64,000 nt of DNA from Codonopsis lanceolata (taxonomy: Eukaryota > Streptophyta > Magnoliopsida > Asterales > Campanulaceae): the NCBI GenBank assembly GCA_013146195.2, contig CM028378.1, forward strand, positions 85,122,295 through 85,186,294, in the 5' to 3' direction. The notes under the pieces were generated by a model. That model saw only the letters and a list, made by a program, of their open reading frames with translations. It was not told the DNA's origin and did not search any database. The translations under genes were made by a program, and so were the position numbers. This document shows positions 21,690 to 33,789 of the stretch, piece by piece (position 1 is the stretch's first letter; each line of letters starts with the position of its first letter).

Positions 21690-22628
21690 TAATTACTGAT
21701 ATTGATCGAACCATCGAGGACGTACATCAGTTGGTTTAGGGTATTCTACCTTACCCCTCTTGTAGTTTGAATCAACTCATGATTAGTTTTGAGGGTATTC
21801 TTTTGTTTCCTTACCCCTCTTGGAGATGAGTTTGAATCACATAAAATTAAAAAAAACTTTTGTTTCGGAGATGACACATAAAATAAAAAAAAAAACTTAG
21901 TAGTAATATTTAATAGGAAAGGATTTAAATCAATCAATAGGGGATGTATCTATTCTATTGTAACATGTACTTATCTTTTACCTATTCTTCAACTCTTCTA
22001 GTAGGGGTATTTTAGCTTTTAACCAATTCCAATCATGAATTCAAACCGTATTCTAGTTTTTAACCAATTCCAATCGTGAATTCAAACCGTGACAATGTAA
22101 GTACGTCAAAACTTGGTGGGGATAGGTTTTTATCATCCTTTTAGTCTTGTTCGATTGTATTACGCTTTCGATTTGAATAAATATCATAGAAAACCAAACA
22201 AAAGTAAAAAAAAAAAAAAAAAATGCAAATAATATTGATTAGAAAATGACTCATATATATATCAATCAATGGGGATATCTCTATTCTATTTGCATTTGGA
22301 CACCTGGATTTCAAGTCTTGTACCTATTCTTCGACTCTTCTTTTATGATGGTAATAATTAACAACTCCCCGCCACCTTCTTGGACAATATTTTATTTTTC
22401 TATACTCCAACATAGCTTGCCCATTGTTAAGGTCTAGTTCAAACCCATGATGGAATTAAGGGTTTTTTTTTTTTTAAAAAGGGAATCAAACATCTTTTCA
22501 TAAATCTCCATACTCAAATCAATTACTTTAACCCTTAATTAAATGCTCAAAATAAAAAGAAAATTAGTTACTTTATCTTTTAATAATTTATTTTGAGTTT
22601 AGTGGTGTCTTAGCACAAAAACAACTAA
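21690..22628. other. AT-rich intergenic sequence
   Basis: No gene. Contains repeated phrases (ttttaaccaattccaatc twice, near 22015 and 22058) and a long A run at 22206-22223. Confidence 0.6.
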
Positions 22629-22940
22629 GACCATCTCCAACAATGATTTTATATCTTCAAAATGAAGTATTTTGGCACTATTTTCTTCTCCAACAGACAC
22701 TTTAAAAGTTGCTTCATTTTGAAGTAGATATCCAAACACTTCAAATTCAGAGTACCAATTTATCTACTTCATCTTCCCTCTCCTCTTTTCTATTCTTTAA
22801 ATTCAGAATATACTTGGAATATTTCTTTTAGAGTAAACTTTGAAGTAGTACTGTTGGAGATGACGGAAGAAATTTGGTGCAGAAATTACACCAATTTAAA
22901 GATTTAATGCGATTTTTGCTTTAAACTGTTGGAGATGGTC
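22629..22940. mobile_element. Tourist-like MITE, 312 bp
   Basis: Inverted ends GACCATCTCCAACAATG and GACCATCTCCAACAGTTT (complement of the right end). The flanking trinucleotides are TAA and TGA, close to the TTA/TAA target of PIF/Harbinger elements. Non-coding. Confidence 0.75.
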
Positions 22941-22956
22941 TGATCCAAATCAAATA

Positions 22957-23212
22957 CTCCCTTCGTCCCTAAATTATCGTCCTCCTTTCCTTTTTCGTTC
23001 GTTCCAAAATAATTGTCAACTTTGAAACTTACCTTTTTAGAACATCACTTTTACCACTTTACCCTTACTTTTTCACTCTACTTTAATTATGTGCCATATA
23101 TATGGACATTAAAGGAAACTACACATTAAACCAATATAAATAATCAAGTCAATTACTTTTTCTTAAACTGTGTGTCGGATCAACCCAGACGATTATTTAG
23201 GGACGGATGGAG
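22957..23212. mobile_element. Stowaway-type MITE, 256 bp
   Basis: Left end CTCCCTTCGTCCCTAAATTA; right end complement CTCCATCCGTCCCTAAATAA; TA on both sides (22955-22956, 23213-23214). It lies in the left part of a Tourist-like repeat. Confidence 0.9.
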
Positions 23213-24051
23213 TATTAAATCAAACATAATCCATTAAAAATCAAGAAAATAATATATTTGATACTCATTTAATTCAAACTCAAAAAACTCTTCCAACAAT
23301 GAGACAAATTCCAACACTTTTATATATCCCAACATCTTTATCTACAACAACTTTATATATTTCACCATTTTTTATCTCTATTAATTTAATATCTTCTTTA
23401 AATATCAAATTTTGCAAAAATAATTGTTTGGTGTTCAAATCGGTCAAACCTAGTCTCTATTTATAGATAAAAATTTGTTATTTTTATAAAAAACCATTTT
23501 TTGAATTACAAAAATGCCCAAAACCGAGGATAATTTATAAAAGGAGGGAGCCGATTAGACGGTGACGAGTGCAAAGTGTTGTCAGCCCCTTTGTCGACCG
23601 CTTTTTTTTACCGGAACAAAAAAACGTTGTTTTGCTCAAAGAATGGTTGAAACACAACCGTTTTGATGCACGATTTCACCGGTTGTTAGTTTGATTTTGA
23701 TTTGATTTGTATCACAATTTGATTTCAAATCAATCAAATCAAATTAAATTTAGGTTTGAATTTAAATGATTCCACCGTTGTCTATTGGGGTTTGATACCC
23801 ATTTGATGAGCCGTTAAGCATGCTCTTACTGTCAAGTGACACCATAGATCGTCGTTACATTATTGTTGTCGACTTCAAGTAACGATAGGATAAGGGTATT
23901 AAGAGAAGATCAATGTGGACAAATATATAATGACAGTTAAATGTTGGCCTCACCACAAAACCAATTAGTCTTTCCATTAGTTTTTAAATTATTATTCTCA
24001 AACCGAGTATTTTTTAAAAAAATCAGAAAAAAGTATTTAGGAAAACACTTA

Positions 24052-24350
24052 GGGCTTGTTTGGTAGTCGACAAGGATAAACAATATTATTAATCCCAGTA
24101 TTATTAGTGCCCTCACAATTAATCCTTACTTGCATACCGGGAATAGTTTTGAGATTACAAATGTTAATCACAATTTTTTTAGTGAGGGTGCTAATAATAC
24201 CACCCTCCCCCTTGGTATTAATGGTGAGGAGATAATGATTTTATCCGGATAACTCGTGCTATTAGTCCCAACCATCTATTGCTTATCAAACATCAGACAA
24301 CTCGGTTTATTAATCCTATCTAACTTTAATCCTGGCTACCAAACGATATC
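24052..24350. mobile_element. Tourist-like MITE, 299 bp
   Basis: Left end GGGCTTGTTTGGTAGTC and right end complement GATATCGTTTGGTAGCC, flanked by TTA on both sides (24049-24051, 24351-24353). A one-ended relative begins at 36987. Confidence 0.8.
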
Positions 24351-24353
24351 TTA

Positions 24354-25805
24354 GTTTAACTAAAAAAATCAAATGCAGCCAATAAATTAGAAAGGAAAAC
24401 TTAACACGAGACCGTTGAGTCTAAGTATAGGATATTAGGGTTTTAGTTTCATATCTTCTAGGTCCCACATGACTCTGCCGGCGAATATGGATCAAAATTG
24501 ATTGAAAAAAAGAAAATGAATTGAAATGGAGAAAAAGATTTGGAGATGACACTTGGAAACAAACAACAGTAGGAAGTCTGCTACTGCTTTTTTTGAATAT
24601 TGAATATTGAATATTGAATATTTCAAGTTGGCAATTTTCAGTACAGTATTTTTTTTTTTGTTTCTTTTATGATAAAGAGCTTTTGTATTCTTGCATTTTG
24701 ATTAGGACGTCTCAATCAAATTCGACTAAAACTGCCTCTCCATAATACGAAAAATTAGATTCATTTCAATCTAATGTACCTTTGTATAATGATTGACACT
24801 AACACAAAACACACACACACACACATGTAAGTCTCCCGTAATCGTTTACGGATCTTTATTCGTAAAATGAAGTTTTATTATCTCACAATTTAATCCATAA
24901 ACACATGATTATTTGTGTAAAAAAATTCGTCTTACAAAAAATACATATAATACCATATTACCCAAGATTTTACACACACACACACACACACATATATATT
25001 GTTTATTTGATTACATTATATTTTTCCAGTTCCATAACACAAAGTAAATTCTTTCTACGTAGTTTTCTAAAAAAAATGTTTTCAATAACCTAGGAAAAAC
25101 GTCAATATAATAGGGCTAACAATAAGAGGTTCATAGTTCTTTTCTACCACTTTTGTTACAATTATGTCTTAATACAATGTAAAGTTATCTTTCTTCAAAT
25201 CAACTTTATCCTCGCTTAGTTGTAACAAGAATTGTATAATAGAATTGTAGAATGAAAACGGTTTTGCCATCTAACAAGTCTTAGTTGCTGCAAAAGTTTT
25301 AGAATGAATTGTTAACCTATCATTTTTCTATTGGATACTCCAACGGAACTAAATTCATGTTAAAAGAAAAAAAAATGTTAAAAGCATCAACAATGCAATT
25401 GTGAATTTGATCATATGTGGCAGTGATAACTAACACCCTCAATTATATGTGACAATTTTTCTCTCTTCATTCATATTCAGTCAAAACCGACATTTTCAAT
25501 ACAAATGTGGATTTGATTTTATATGGTATGTATCCTATCACTAAAATGAAATTCGAAAAAAAAAAAAACCAATAGAAATAGTTTTTAAAAAGAAAAATGG
25601 TGACTAGGATGTATCCACATTGTGAGTACAATTATTGGTTTATTAACACCCTCAAGTAGAATGTAAAAAATTAACATTGTTATCCAAAATATGAATTTTT
25701 TTTGGATTACACGTCATATCCACATCCCTCATTCATAGCTACATTGGAGAGTTTTTTTCTTAAAAAAAATAGTAATATAAATATCAGGTGACATCTAATA
25801 TATTT

Positions 25806-25849
<44 letters not shown>

Positions 25850-26140
25850 TAAAAAAAGTAAATTCTTTATCGAATTATGAATATTAAAAAATAAATAAAT
25901 AAAGTCTACGTTGGATTCCTCTGTGGAATTAAGCGCATTATAAAAAAAAGGTAATGTTTGGACCACTCTTATTTTACATCAAAATATGAGTACTTTGTAA
26001 TGTGACACACTCTTATAAAGACTTGTTAACCATCGTCAACAAATTCAGACATCAACAAATTCAAACAACACACGCTAAACTAAACACACATAATACACTG
26101 AGAATATAGCTAGACTTTGACTTAATGTACAAAATGTTTG

Positions 26141-26210
<70 letters not shown>

Positions 26211-27059
26211 GTTTTGAAGAGTCGTTTTAAATGATTTATTTTGTGGGGTGAAGCCCTACCATGGTGAAGAGACAAACTTGGCATCGTGGAATAGGAGGAA
26301 GACAAGTGGGCTCAGATTAAAAACAAGTTTTGACACGAAGTCAGCTACTTCTTTAATAGATAAAGGATCTGGTTTACAAAGTCAGCTACTTCTTCGATAA
26401 TTTATGTTTTTTTTTGCTCTAAGTCAGCTACTTTGTGAACCTATTTAATTTCGATGACAAGTCAAAATTAAATAAATTAAATAAATTAAATTAGTACTAG
26501 TTAGTAAATTATTGCCTCGTTAACAGTGGACCAAGACAAGTGACATTACACACTCTCATTCGTAGAAACTGAGATTTTAATTAACTAATTTAGATTTGCG
26601 ATAATCATCGTCGTCATCATATATATATATTGAGTAACTACACCTATAACAATTCATTGACGAATCGAACAATTTAAATATATGCAATGGCATGCATATA
26701 AAATCATGCTTACTCTACACCGGGATCTCACTTCTTACGTTATACTTATATTATATATATATATACACACACATACATATGAATGTGCTCGCACATATCT
26801 ATTGAACTAGTAATTCGTGTACAAAAATGTCTTGGTATTGACTTGATTTTGCGATACGCAAAATTGAACAAAACTACCCATAATTAGTTACGTGTACGTC
26901 CCCTTAATAAAAAAAAGGGGGTCAGCAACGTGATAATCAGACCATAACCTAGAAAATGGCAAATAAGATAAGAGTAATTTTCTTATAAGACGATCTTACG
27001 AATCTTAATCCGTAAGACGAAACTTTTCATGTTAAATGGACCAAGATTAAAAAATCTCA
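24354..27059. other. AT-rich intergenic sequence with microsatellites
   Basis: No gene was found. Notable simple repeats are four copies of TGAATAT (about 24594-24622), (CA)n at about 24973-24990, (AT)n at about 25810-25846 and (TA)n at about 26143-26208. Open frames here are artefacts of the dinucleotide repeats. Confidence 0.7.
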
Positions 27060-28960
27060 ATGTAACCCCTCAGCTTTTAAAAATTAAAGTATCACCCCTC
27101 ATGTTTATAAATGAAGAATGTCACTTTTTAGTATTAAAAGTGTTAATTTTTATCATAAAATATGTCACTTTTGGCTCTAAAAGTGTCATTTTGCATTTTT
27201 AATAAAAATTATCACTTTTTTCTAATAAAATATATCATTTTTTTGGCCTTTAAATGCATCATTTTTTGCCTTAAATAAGTTGCTTTTGTTTTGAAAATTG
27301 TCACTGTGGGTCCCAACGGACACAATAATAAGCTAGAAGGGGAAGGGTGTTGAATAGCTTATTATACACTTAAAACTTTTAAGTAAGTTCTTTGAAAAGT
27401 ACTTACAATCTATTTGAAAAGATTGAAGTAGCGGAAGTCTTTCAAGGAAGCTGGTTCAAGTCTGCCGATAAGGACTACCGGTAGACCTTAACAAGTTACT
27501 TAAATTTGCCGTAAAGGATAAAGATAAACAAAGTAATAAGCAGTTCAATAAGTAGACAAACAGTAAAGGAATTAACACAAGTATTTTGGGATGGTTCACA
27601 CTATAAAGAGTGCTACGTCCACCACCAAGGCAGTCAACCTTGGATTTAAAATAGTGCACTATGTTTTCCACTAGATCAATTACAAAGAATATTCCAAATG
27701 GATCGTGTACAAAATATTGACTTGTGTTTGGGGGATAAGGAATTAAATATCTGTGTAAACAAGATATTTAATTCGTGCAGAAGAATAGTTTTGAATGAAA
27801 ACAACAAGAAGTACAAAAATAAATGTTGATGCACAGTTTCTTGTTGTTGACGAGGACTTCTTGATCTGTTCAGGATCTCTTGAATGCACTGAGTATAAAG
27901 ACTTAGAGTTGTTGTAGATTTTCAGATCATTTTTCTGGTTTTTCTTCAGTCTTTAATGATAGCATTTATAGCAGGAGCATTCTGGAGATCCGTTGGAGAA
28001 GACGAAGATTTAACAGCTCTATTAGGTTGAATGCATTAAATGCATGGAGCTGTCTTTCAAGAAATTCGTCTTCACAGATATCGAGCAGGGAATGAGTACA
28101 GAGATCTTTTGCAGAGACTGGAAGTTGGGCAATCTGGGTGTCAGATCTGTGAGAGTTGTTACAGACAGTAGGTGACAATCTGATGTCCTACTTTTACTGT
28201 TCAGTCTGCGAAAGTCTTCCTGCTTTCCGAAAAGCTGCTTTCGGCGGGTTTGAGATGTTAGAGAATGTTTTCAATTTAAATTCAAACTTGAAAAGGATAA
28301 ATTTAAATTGATCGATTAGGAATTGTTTGACTGGACACGTCATGATTGACCGAGTGTAGACAAGGTTTGCCGTTGTATGTTGTAGCGGGTCTTCCGGTGA
28401 AGCCTTGAAGAGGTCTTCCGCTGAACCTGTGAAGTCCTATAAAAACTATATTTGGCAAAGTTCTATACACAATTGTCACGCTAATCGATACGCAGCCTAA
28501 TTAGCCACTGATGTATAAAACTAATGTAATGTATGAGCATATATAAATCTAAATACAATGAGTATCAACAGTCACTTTGCATTATAAATGAAAATCATCA
28601 CTTTTGATATTAAAGTGTCATTTTATAATATTAAACGTGCCATTTTTTAGCATTAAATGTGTCACTTTTAACCATAGAAACTGTCACTTTGCATTATAAA
28701 TAAAAATCGTCGCTGTTGGCCTTAAAATTATCACTTTTTAGCATTAAATGTGTCACTTTTTAATATTAAAAATATCATTTTTTTAGTATTAAAAGTGTTA
28801 CTTTTAGTCCTCAAAATGTCTCTTTGTATTTTAATGAAAATTATTTTTTTTTCCACTTAAAAGTGTCACTTTGGCCCTTAAATGTGTTACTTTTGATTAT
28901 AAAGTGACATTTTGCATTAAAAATGAACTTAATTAAAGTTTTAAGTTGATTTATGACTAA
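27060..28960. repeat. degenerate AT-rich minisatellite, split by a solo LTR
   Basis: On both sides of the solo LTR (27060-27304 and 28571-28960) the sequence is an irregular tandem repeat. The ~20-25 bp unit is of the form TTAAAAGTGTCACTTTTTAGCA, with GTCACTTTT/AAAAGTGTCA recurring more than a dozen times. Because the unit contains both GTCACTTTT and AAAAGTG, the array can fold on itself. Confidence 0.6.
27305..28570 (+). mobile_element. solo LTR, SIRE/Maximus-like copia, 1266 bp
   Basis: It begins TGTGGGTCCCAACGG and ends ATCAACA (TG...CA), flanked by a perfect 5-bp duplication GTCAC (27300-27304 and 28571-28575). The start, with ACAATAATAAGCTAGAAGGG and TTGAATAGCTTATTA, matches an LTR fragment on the minus strand at 53897-53810. 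No internal retroelement sequence is present, so it is most simply a solo LTR left by LTR-LTR recombination. The lineage name is from memory of similar LTR starts. Confidence 0.8.
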
Positions 28961-29138
28961 AATGCAAAATTTGGGCTCAAATGAACTTTAGAAGCAAAAT
29001 TTGGAAAGAAGGACACTGATGCAAGATTTGGAAATTACACTGGAGCAGTTGATGAATTTTTTATTAATGTGTTGTCACACTTGATGACCTGCCCCTTTTG
29101 AATGTGGATCCCAGTTCGGGTCATTTGATCAGACTCGG

Positions 29139-29393
29139 ACAGGGGTGGCAATGTCTGGCACATCACGTTAGCACGAACCAATAAGACACGATTATAAAAC
29201 ACGATTACAGAGACAAATGACACGATAAGCCCAACACGACACGACACAACACGAAACACGACACGAAAGACACGAAATTGTTAATATATTCAAATTAATA
29301 TTTATTGTTTTATTTATGATCAAATAAGATAGATAATATTAAAACACGATAATGAGGCACGAACACGACACGATAACACGAATTGTCACCCCT
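29139..29393. mobile_element. hAT MITE, 255 bp
   Basis: Left end ACAGGGGTGGCAATG and right end complement AGGGGTGACAATTCGTG, with a perfect 8-bp duplication AGACTCGG (29131-29138, 29394-29401). The interior is rich in ACACGACACGA-type repeats. Non-coding. Confidence 0.87.
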
Positions 29394-29428
29394 AGACTCG
29401 GATCCTACCTATTCAACTATTTTTTTTA

Positions 29429-30809
29429 GGCAAAACACACCTCCGGGCCACTGTACTTACCCAAAACTTGCAATTAGGCCACTGAGACGTCAAAATTTTC
29501 GGGATGGCCACTGTACCCGACTTATCTTGCACGTTAACCCATTTTTTAACGGACGTTACCTTTTGACGTTATCTTTAAGTGAAATACCCTTTTTGCCCTC
29601 TCCTTCATCACTTAAACATCATTTCTTTGGAGCTACAGATGAGCAGATCAAACCAATAGACCCAAACAAGCAATTTGAATGCTTAGATCAAACCAATAGA
29701 CACCAAATCCAAAACGAAAATCAAACCCAAATTTGAAGGGAGAAGGACATAAATTCTCCAAAGCTTGTATGAGCTGGATGCTCGCTGGGTTTGAGGCAAA
29801 AACGAGGCTGGCAGCTTTGATGAAGTTGAGAGATGAGGGAGATGCCGACATTGGAAGATAGCGGGACTGTGAGAGGAAGGATTTTGCGAGGCTGAGTTTG
29901 CTATGTCGAAATCTTGGAGATGAAGATCGCATACAAGGGAGACGAAGATGGAACAGATCTGGTCGGATTTTTCGATCCCGAATTCGATTTTCCGGTTTGA
30001 ACTGAATTCCCCGACCCAGATTCAACCCCGCTTGGTCAAAATTAGGGTTAGGGTTCGACCCCTCATCCTTCTTTTACAAATTAACAATCTTTAGAGCGTA
30101 ATTGACTGGATCTCCACCTTCTCCGTTCGATCCGTGCTCCATAGCATCCATTGCTTCTAAGTAGAACCACAACGAGAAGAATCGGCCGGGAAAAGAGAGA
30201 GATCGCTGCTTCTCCACCCAATAATGCTGTCGGACTTCTCCATCTTGTGACGGCACTGGGCGGACGTCTTCGGGATGATAGCGCCAGGTCAGGTGTTGCC
30301 CACTTGTTCGGCAACCGAATCCGAGTCTGTCGTACGGAGATATCCACGTCGGAGCACGTGCCATCTCTCGCAGTATGCCTCGATTAGCGCCAAGGCTTCA
30401 TCTTGCGTCCAACACGCGGCGGAAACTTACCTTATTTGGTTAACACTGGTTGAAGTTATATTAACAGGATTATGAAATTAAATTGTTAATGGATGGCCAG
30501 TACATAGCAGAAGGAGCTTCAATTTCAACTACTTGTTATATCGCTGGAATTTATGGAGATGTGATATATAATTTGATTCTCCTTTCACAGTTTGATTTTC
30601 TTGATTTTCTGGGTTTGAAGATGTTGATGATGAAGACGGGGGTAAAATAGACATTTAACCTAACTTAACGTCCAAACTTAACGTCCATCCAAAAAAAGGG
30701 TTAACGTGCAAGATAAGTCTGGTACAGTGGCCATCCCGAAAATTTTGGAGTCTCAGTGGCCTAATTGCAACCTTTTGTATAGTACAGTGGCCCGGAGGTG
30801 TGTTTTGCC
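29429..30809. mobile_element. Pack-MULE candidate, 1381 bp
   Basis: Long terminal inverted repeats of about 170 bp begin GGCAAAACACACCTCCGGGC on both sides (29429 rightward, 30809 leftward). They are bounded by a perfect 9-bp duplication TTTTTTTTA (29420-29428, 30810-30818), the Mutator signature. There is no MURA transposase. The GC-richer interior (about 29740-30430) carries coding-like sequence on the minus strand, including a trihelix-domain fragment, so it looks like a MULE that captured host gene pieces. Confidence 0.85.
30110..30414 (-). pseudogene. captured trihelix (MYB/SANT-like) domain fragment
   Basis: Read on the minus strand from 30414, the frame gives CWTQDEALALIEAYCERW followed by LRRGYLRTTDSDSVAEQV, then a stop (TGA near 30280). 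It resumes with KTSAQCRHKMEK, and after a frame change continues VEKQRSLSFPGRFFSLWFYL and EAMDAMEHG. That order is the plant trihelix DNA-binding domain and its following helix: W at the start of helix 1, then QCRHK+EKLR, then W-y-MD.ME. One stop and one frameshift make it a pseudogene. It sits inside the Pack-MULE at 29429-30809. The donor gene is not in the window. Confidence 0.72.
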
Positions 30810-31005
30810 TTTTTTTTATTTTGACCCGTTTTTCTTAATTAATGGGTAATTCACGATCTTTTTTGATGGGTTGTCTGCTTTAACCGTCTCTCTCTTTTTT
30901 TTTTTTTTTTTTATCATTTTGGGTCTCCATTTTACGAATTTAAAATTCGTAAAACCGTCATGCACACGTTTTTACTATAAGATAAATTCTTGACAAAAAA
31001 ATTTA

Positions 31006-31386
31006 GGAAAAAATATCAAAAAGTCCCACTAAAAAAATCTTATATCCATAAAGTCCAAAAAACTATTCATCTATTTACAAAGTCCTAAAGCTCAACTCTT
31101 AATACCAAAAAGTCTAAAACTTAATTCTTTTTCTAACATCGTTAGAGCATGAGGTTTTATTTGAAAGAAACTGTTATCTAAAATATTGAATCATTAAAAT
31201 GATTTAAGTTAAAAAATAAGTTTCTTTCAAATAAAACCTCATACTCTAATGATGATAAAAGAAACATTAAGTTTTTGACTTTTTTGGTATTAATAGTTTA
31301 ATTTTAGGACTTTTTAGATAAAAGAATAATTTTTGGGACTTTATGGATATAAGATATTTTTAGTAGGACTTTTTGATATTTTTCCC
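31006..31386. mobile_element. MULE-type MITE, almost full-length inverted repeat (381 bp)
   Basis: Ends GGAAAAAATATCAAAAAGTCC and GGGAAAAATATCAAAAAGTC (complement of the right end), with a perfect 9-bp duplication AAAAATTTA (30997-31005, 31387-31395). The arms extend almost to the centre: AGCATGAGGTTTTATTTGAA near 31146 pairs with its complement near 31230, leaving a loop of only about 45 bp. A transcript would form a long hairpin. Confidence 0.85.
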
Positions 31387-31578
31387 AAAAATTTAAGCAA
31401 TATGAGATGTAGAAATATAATGAACCACAATATCTCTGAAATTAACTTTATTAAAATTTCTCGACCAAAAAGAAAGTTAATCGCTGTGTGGTTGGTTGGG
31501 CATGAAACAATTGGTTAACAGCCATTTAAGTAACCAAAATGTGGTCAAGATACATAAATATCTTCTAATTATTATGGA

Positions 31579-31617
<39 letters not shown>

Positions 31618-33095
31618 AGTATTATTAGAGTTAATCATGCTACAAAAATGTGATTATAATCAATATGGTTATACACGTGTGGAAGGTAAGGTTGCAGGAT
31701 TAAAGAGATTGTAAGTTTAAATTTTTAAAGTTAATTCTTTAAGTGAAATATCTAAAAGTAGAACAATGAATCTTTTTTCTAAAATGAAACGGGGAGAGTA
31801 GTAGGCATGACAAAAAATAAACCAAGATAATATAGGAGCTATCAAAGCTAAAAGGTTACAAGACTGTCAAGATAGTACTTTAATTGTTATATTCGACTAA
31901 TAGTTGCAATTTCACATGTACTAAGAAAAAGCTAATGAGCTCTAGATTAACTGGTATTGGTAACTACTATTAACGGAGAGGTCAGACGTTCAAACCCCAC
32001 CAGAGGCACCTTGATACATCACTACTTTTAGCAAAAAAATTAGGAATTTAGGTATTTAAAACATCACTAGCGGGAGGAATAGTTTGTTTTAGTCGGATCT
32101 CCAGAGGCGCCATATAGTGTTTAAATGACAAAGCTAAGGTCATTTCGTAAGTAGTGGAATTGTAACAACATACTCTAGATTAATTCTATCTGTTTAATGG
32201 ATATATTGGTATCCCATATGGTCTTTAAATAGATCTTCCAAGAACTGATTATGAACAAAATATTTCAAGTCTTTTTGCTTTCACCAGAGAAAGTTAGCAA
32301 CTAGCTAATTAACCTCCCAAGTTCTTCAGGCTTATTACATTTGAGGATATTACCCAGCTTCAACTCTTTCTAAAAGTGGAAACCCTGACAAGACTCGAAG
32401 GCCGAAGTATTCAAGGCACTTGAGCATACTCCTTAAAGATTACCTGAAGTATGTTCAGTTAAGGACACATGGAACAAATATAGATTGTGAGTATTTACTT
32501 ATTTTAGATAGTCCAATGAATTTAGAGGGAGAGAATGTTGACTAACTGGAGAAAGTGCATTCTTGCAATCCTCATAGATTAAAGGACTAGCTAATTTTGT
32601 GGCATTTTCATACAAATACTTTTTGAAGTCCTTAAGATGAGACCAAGCTCATTTATTAATTTGAACAATTTCAGAATTAAAGGCAAAAAACATAGTTGGT
32701 ATTTCTTTTGTAATAACTAGAGGTGGTAAATGGGTGGGTATGGGCGGGTCCAAATGGGCGGCGAACTCAAATAGCAGACAAGTAAGTGTCATTTAATAAC
32801 ATGTGCATATATGAGCGGACACTCAATGAGCATGAGCGCTCATTTACTCATTAACATGCAAGTACGAGCCCAAAATGTACCTCGATTGTTTTTATTCTCA
32901 AATCCTGTTAATTATTCATTTCTAGTAAACCAAATACAACTTAATTATCATACTTGCTACCTTATGCAATCAAATCAGGGACAATGAGGATTATTGGTGT
33001 GTGTGTGTAAGAATTTCGGATCTATAATTGCCACAACCTTGGTTATTTCACACGTTGACCTTAACTTATGTGATTGCTTGGAAGAGGTTTGACTT
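31387..33095. other. AT-rich intergenic sequence
   Basis: No gene. Contains (TG)n at 31591-31617, a tRNA-like B-box phrase acgttcaaacccc near 31986 (possible SINE relic), and one end of a hAT-like repeat (agaggtggtaaatgggtggg) near 32722. Confidence 0.6.
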
Positions 33096-33119
33096 TTGTG
33101 GTTGAATTTCTTGATTCAA

Positions 33120-33290
33120 ATATGGAGTCTTCTTGGTTATGCATGGGGTGAATGTGTATCGATGGAAGATATAATGGAAGCTATAGAAAGAGCAGAGTTT
33201 AAGATTAATGAGAAACAACAAAATCCTACTACAATAAGTAAGGAATTAGGAAAACTTTTCCCGTGGATGCCGTCTCTTACAATAAGATTT
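33120..33290 (+). pseudogene. FtsH-like (FTSHI) C-terminal exon fragment
   Basis: One open frame reads [20 protein letters not shown], then [20 protein letters not shown] and [14 protein letters not shown]-x-A-x-x-G...[11 protein letters not shown] is the helical region after the AAA module of FtsH proteases, and ending in KLFPWMPSL resembles, from memory, plant plastid FtsH-inactive (FTSHI3-type) proteins. Frame similarity is lost on both sides. No AAA motifs (Walker A/B, SRH) or HEXXH site are nearby, so this is an isolated fragment lying tail-to-tail with CYP707A. It could instead be one exon of a gene whose other exons I failed to see, but none was found within 2 kb upstream. Confidence 0.5.
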
Positions 33291-33670
33291 GTAAGTCATG
33301 TCAAGATTACAACAACTCTAATTAGTGTAGGTTGTAAAACCTTGATAATTTTTTGTATTTGGCATGAGAGAAGACTACTTTGGAGTTGAATACACATGAG
33401 TGAGAGTGAGTAAGAGAGAGAGAGAGAGAGAACAAGGGTAAAGTTGTCAAAATTTTTGAGTTATTGCCTTGCGGACTTTGTACATGAAAAGTCAATGAAG
33501 TAACACTACATTCTTGAAACTAGCTAAAATAAATTACATATTAAACCCATCCCCCCTTGACTTTCTCATATTTTACAAAAGCGCCCCTTGATAGGTCCCT
33601 TGAACATATATATTTTTTTTCTTTTTTTGGGTATGGAGACTCTGTATGTACAACTTGTCCCTTCTATTTC

Positions 33671-33676
33671 TTTATT
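33671..33676 (-). terminator. putative CYP707A poly(A) signal
   Basis: AATAAA on the minus strand about 115 bases after the CYP707A stop codon. Position and sequence fit a near-upstream poly(A) element; cleavage site not determinable. Confidence 0.4.
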
Positions 33677-33789
33677 ATTCCTCTAAAAGTTGAGCATGTC
33701 TCTTTGTGTCTTTAGAGTTTAGATTCATTCAAGACCTCTTTCTCTCCCTCTCTCCAATCCCCAGCCTCAAATGCTTTTCTATGATTAAA

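Noticed and set aside
26075..26305. Open frame with IYIYIY repeats
   Set aside because: Product of the (TA)n microsatellite.
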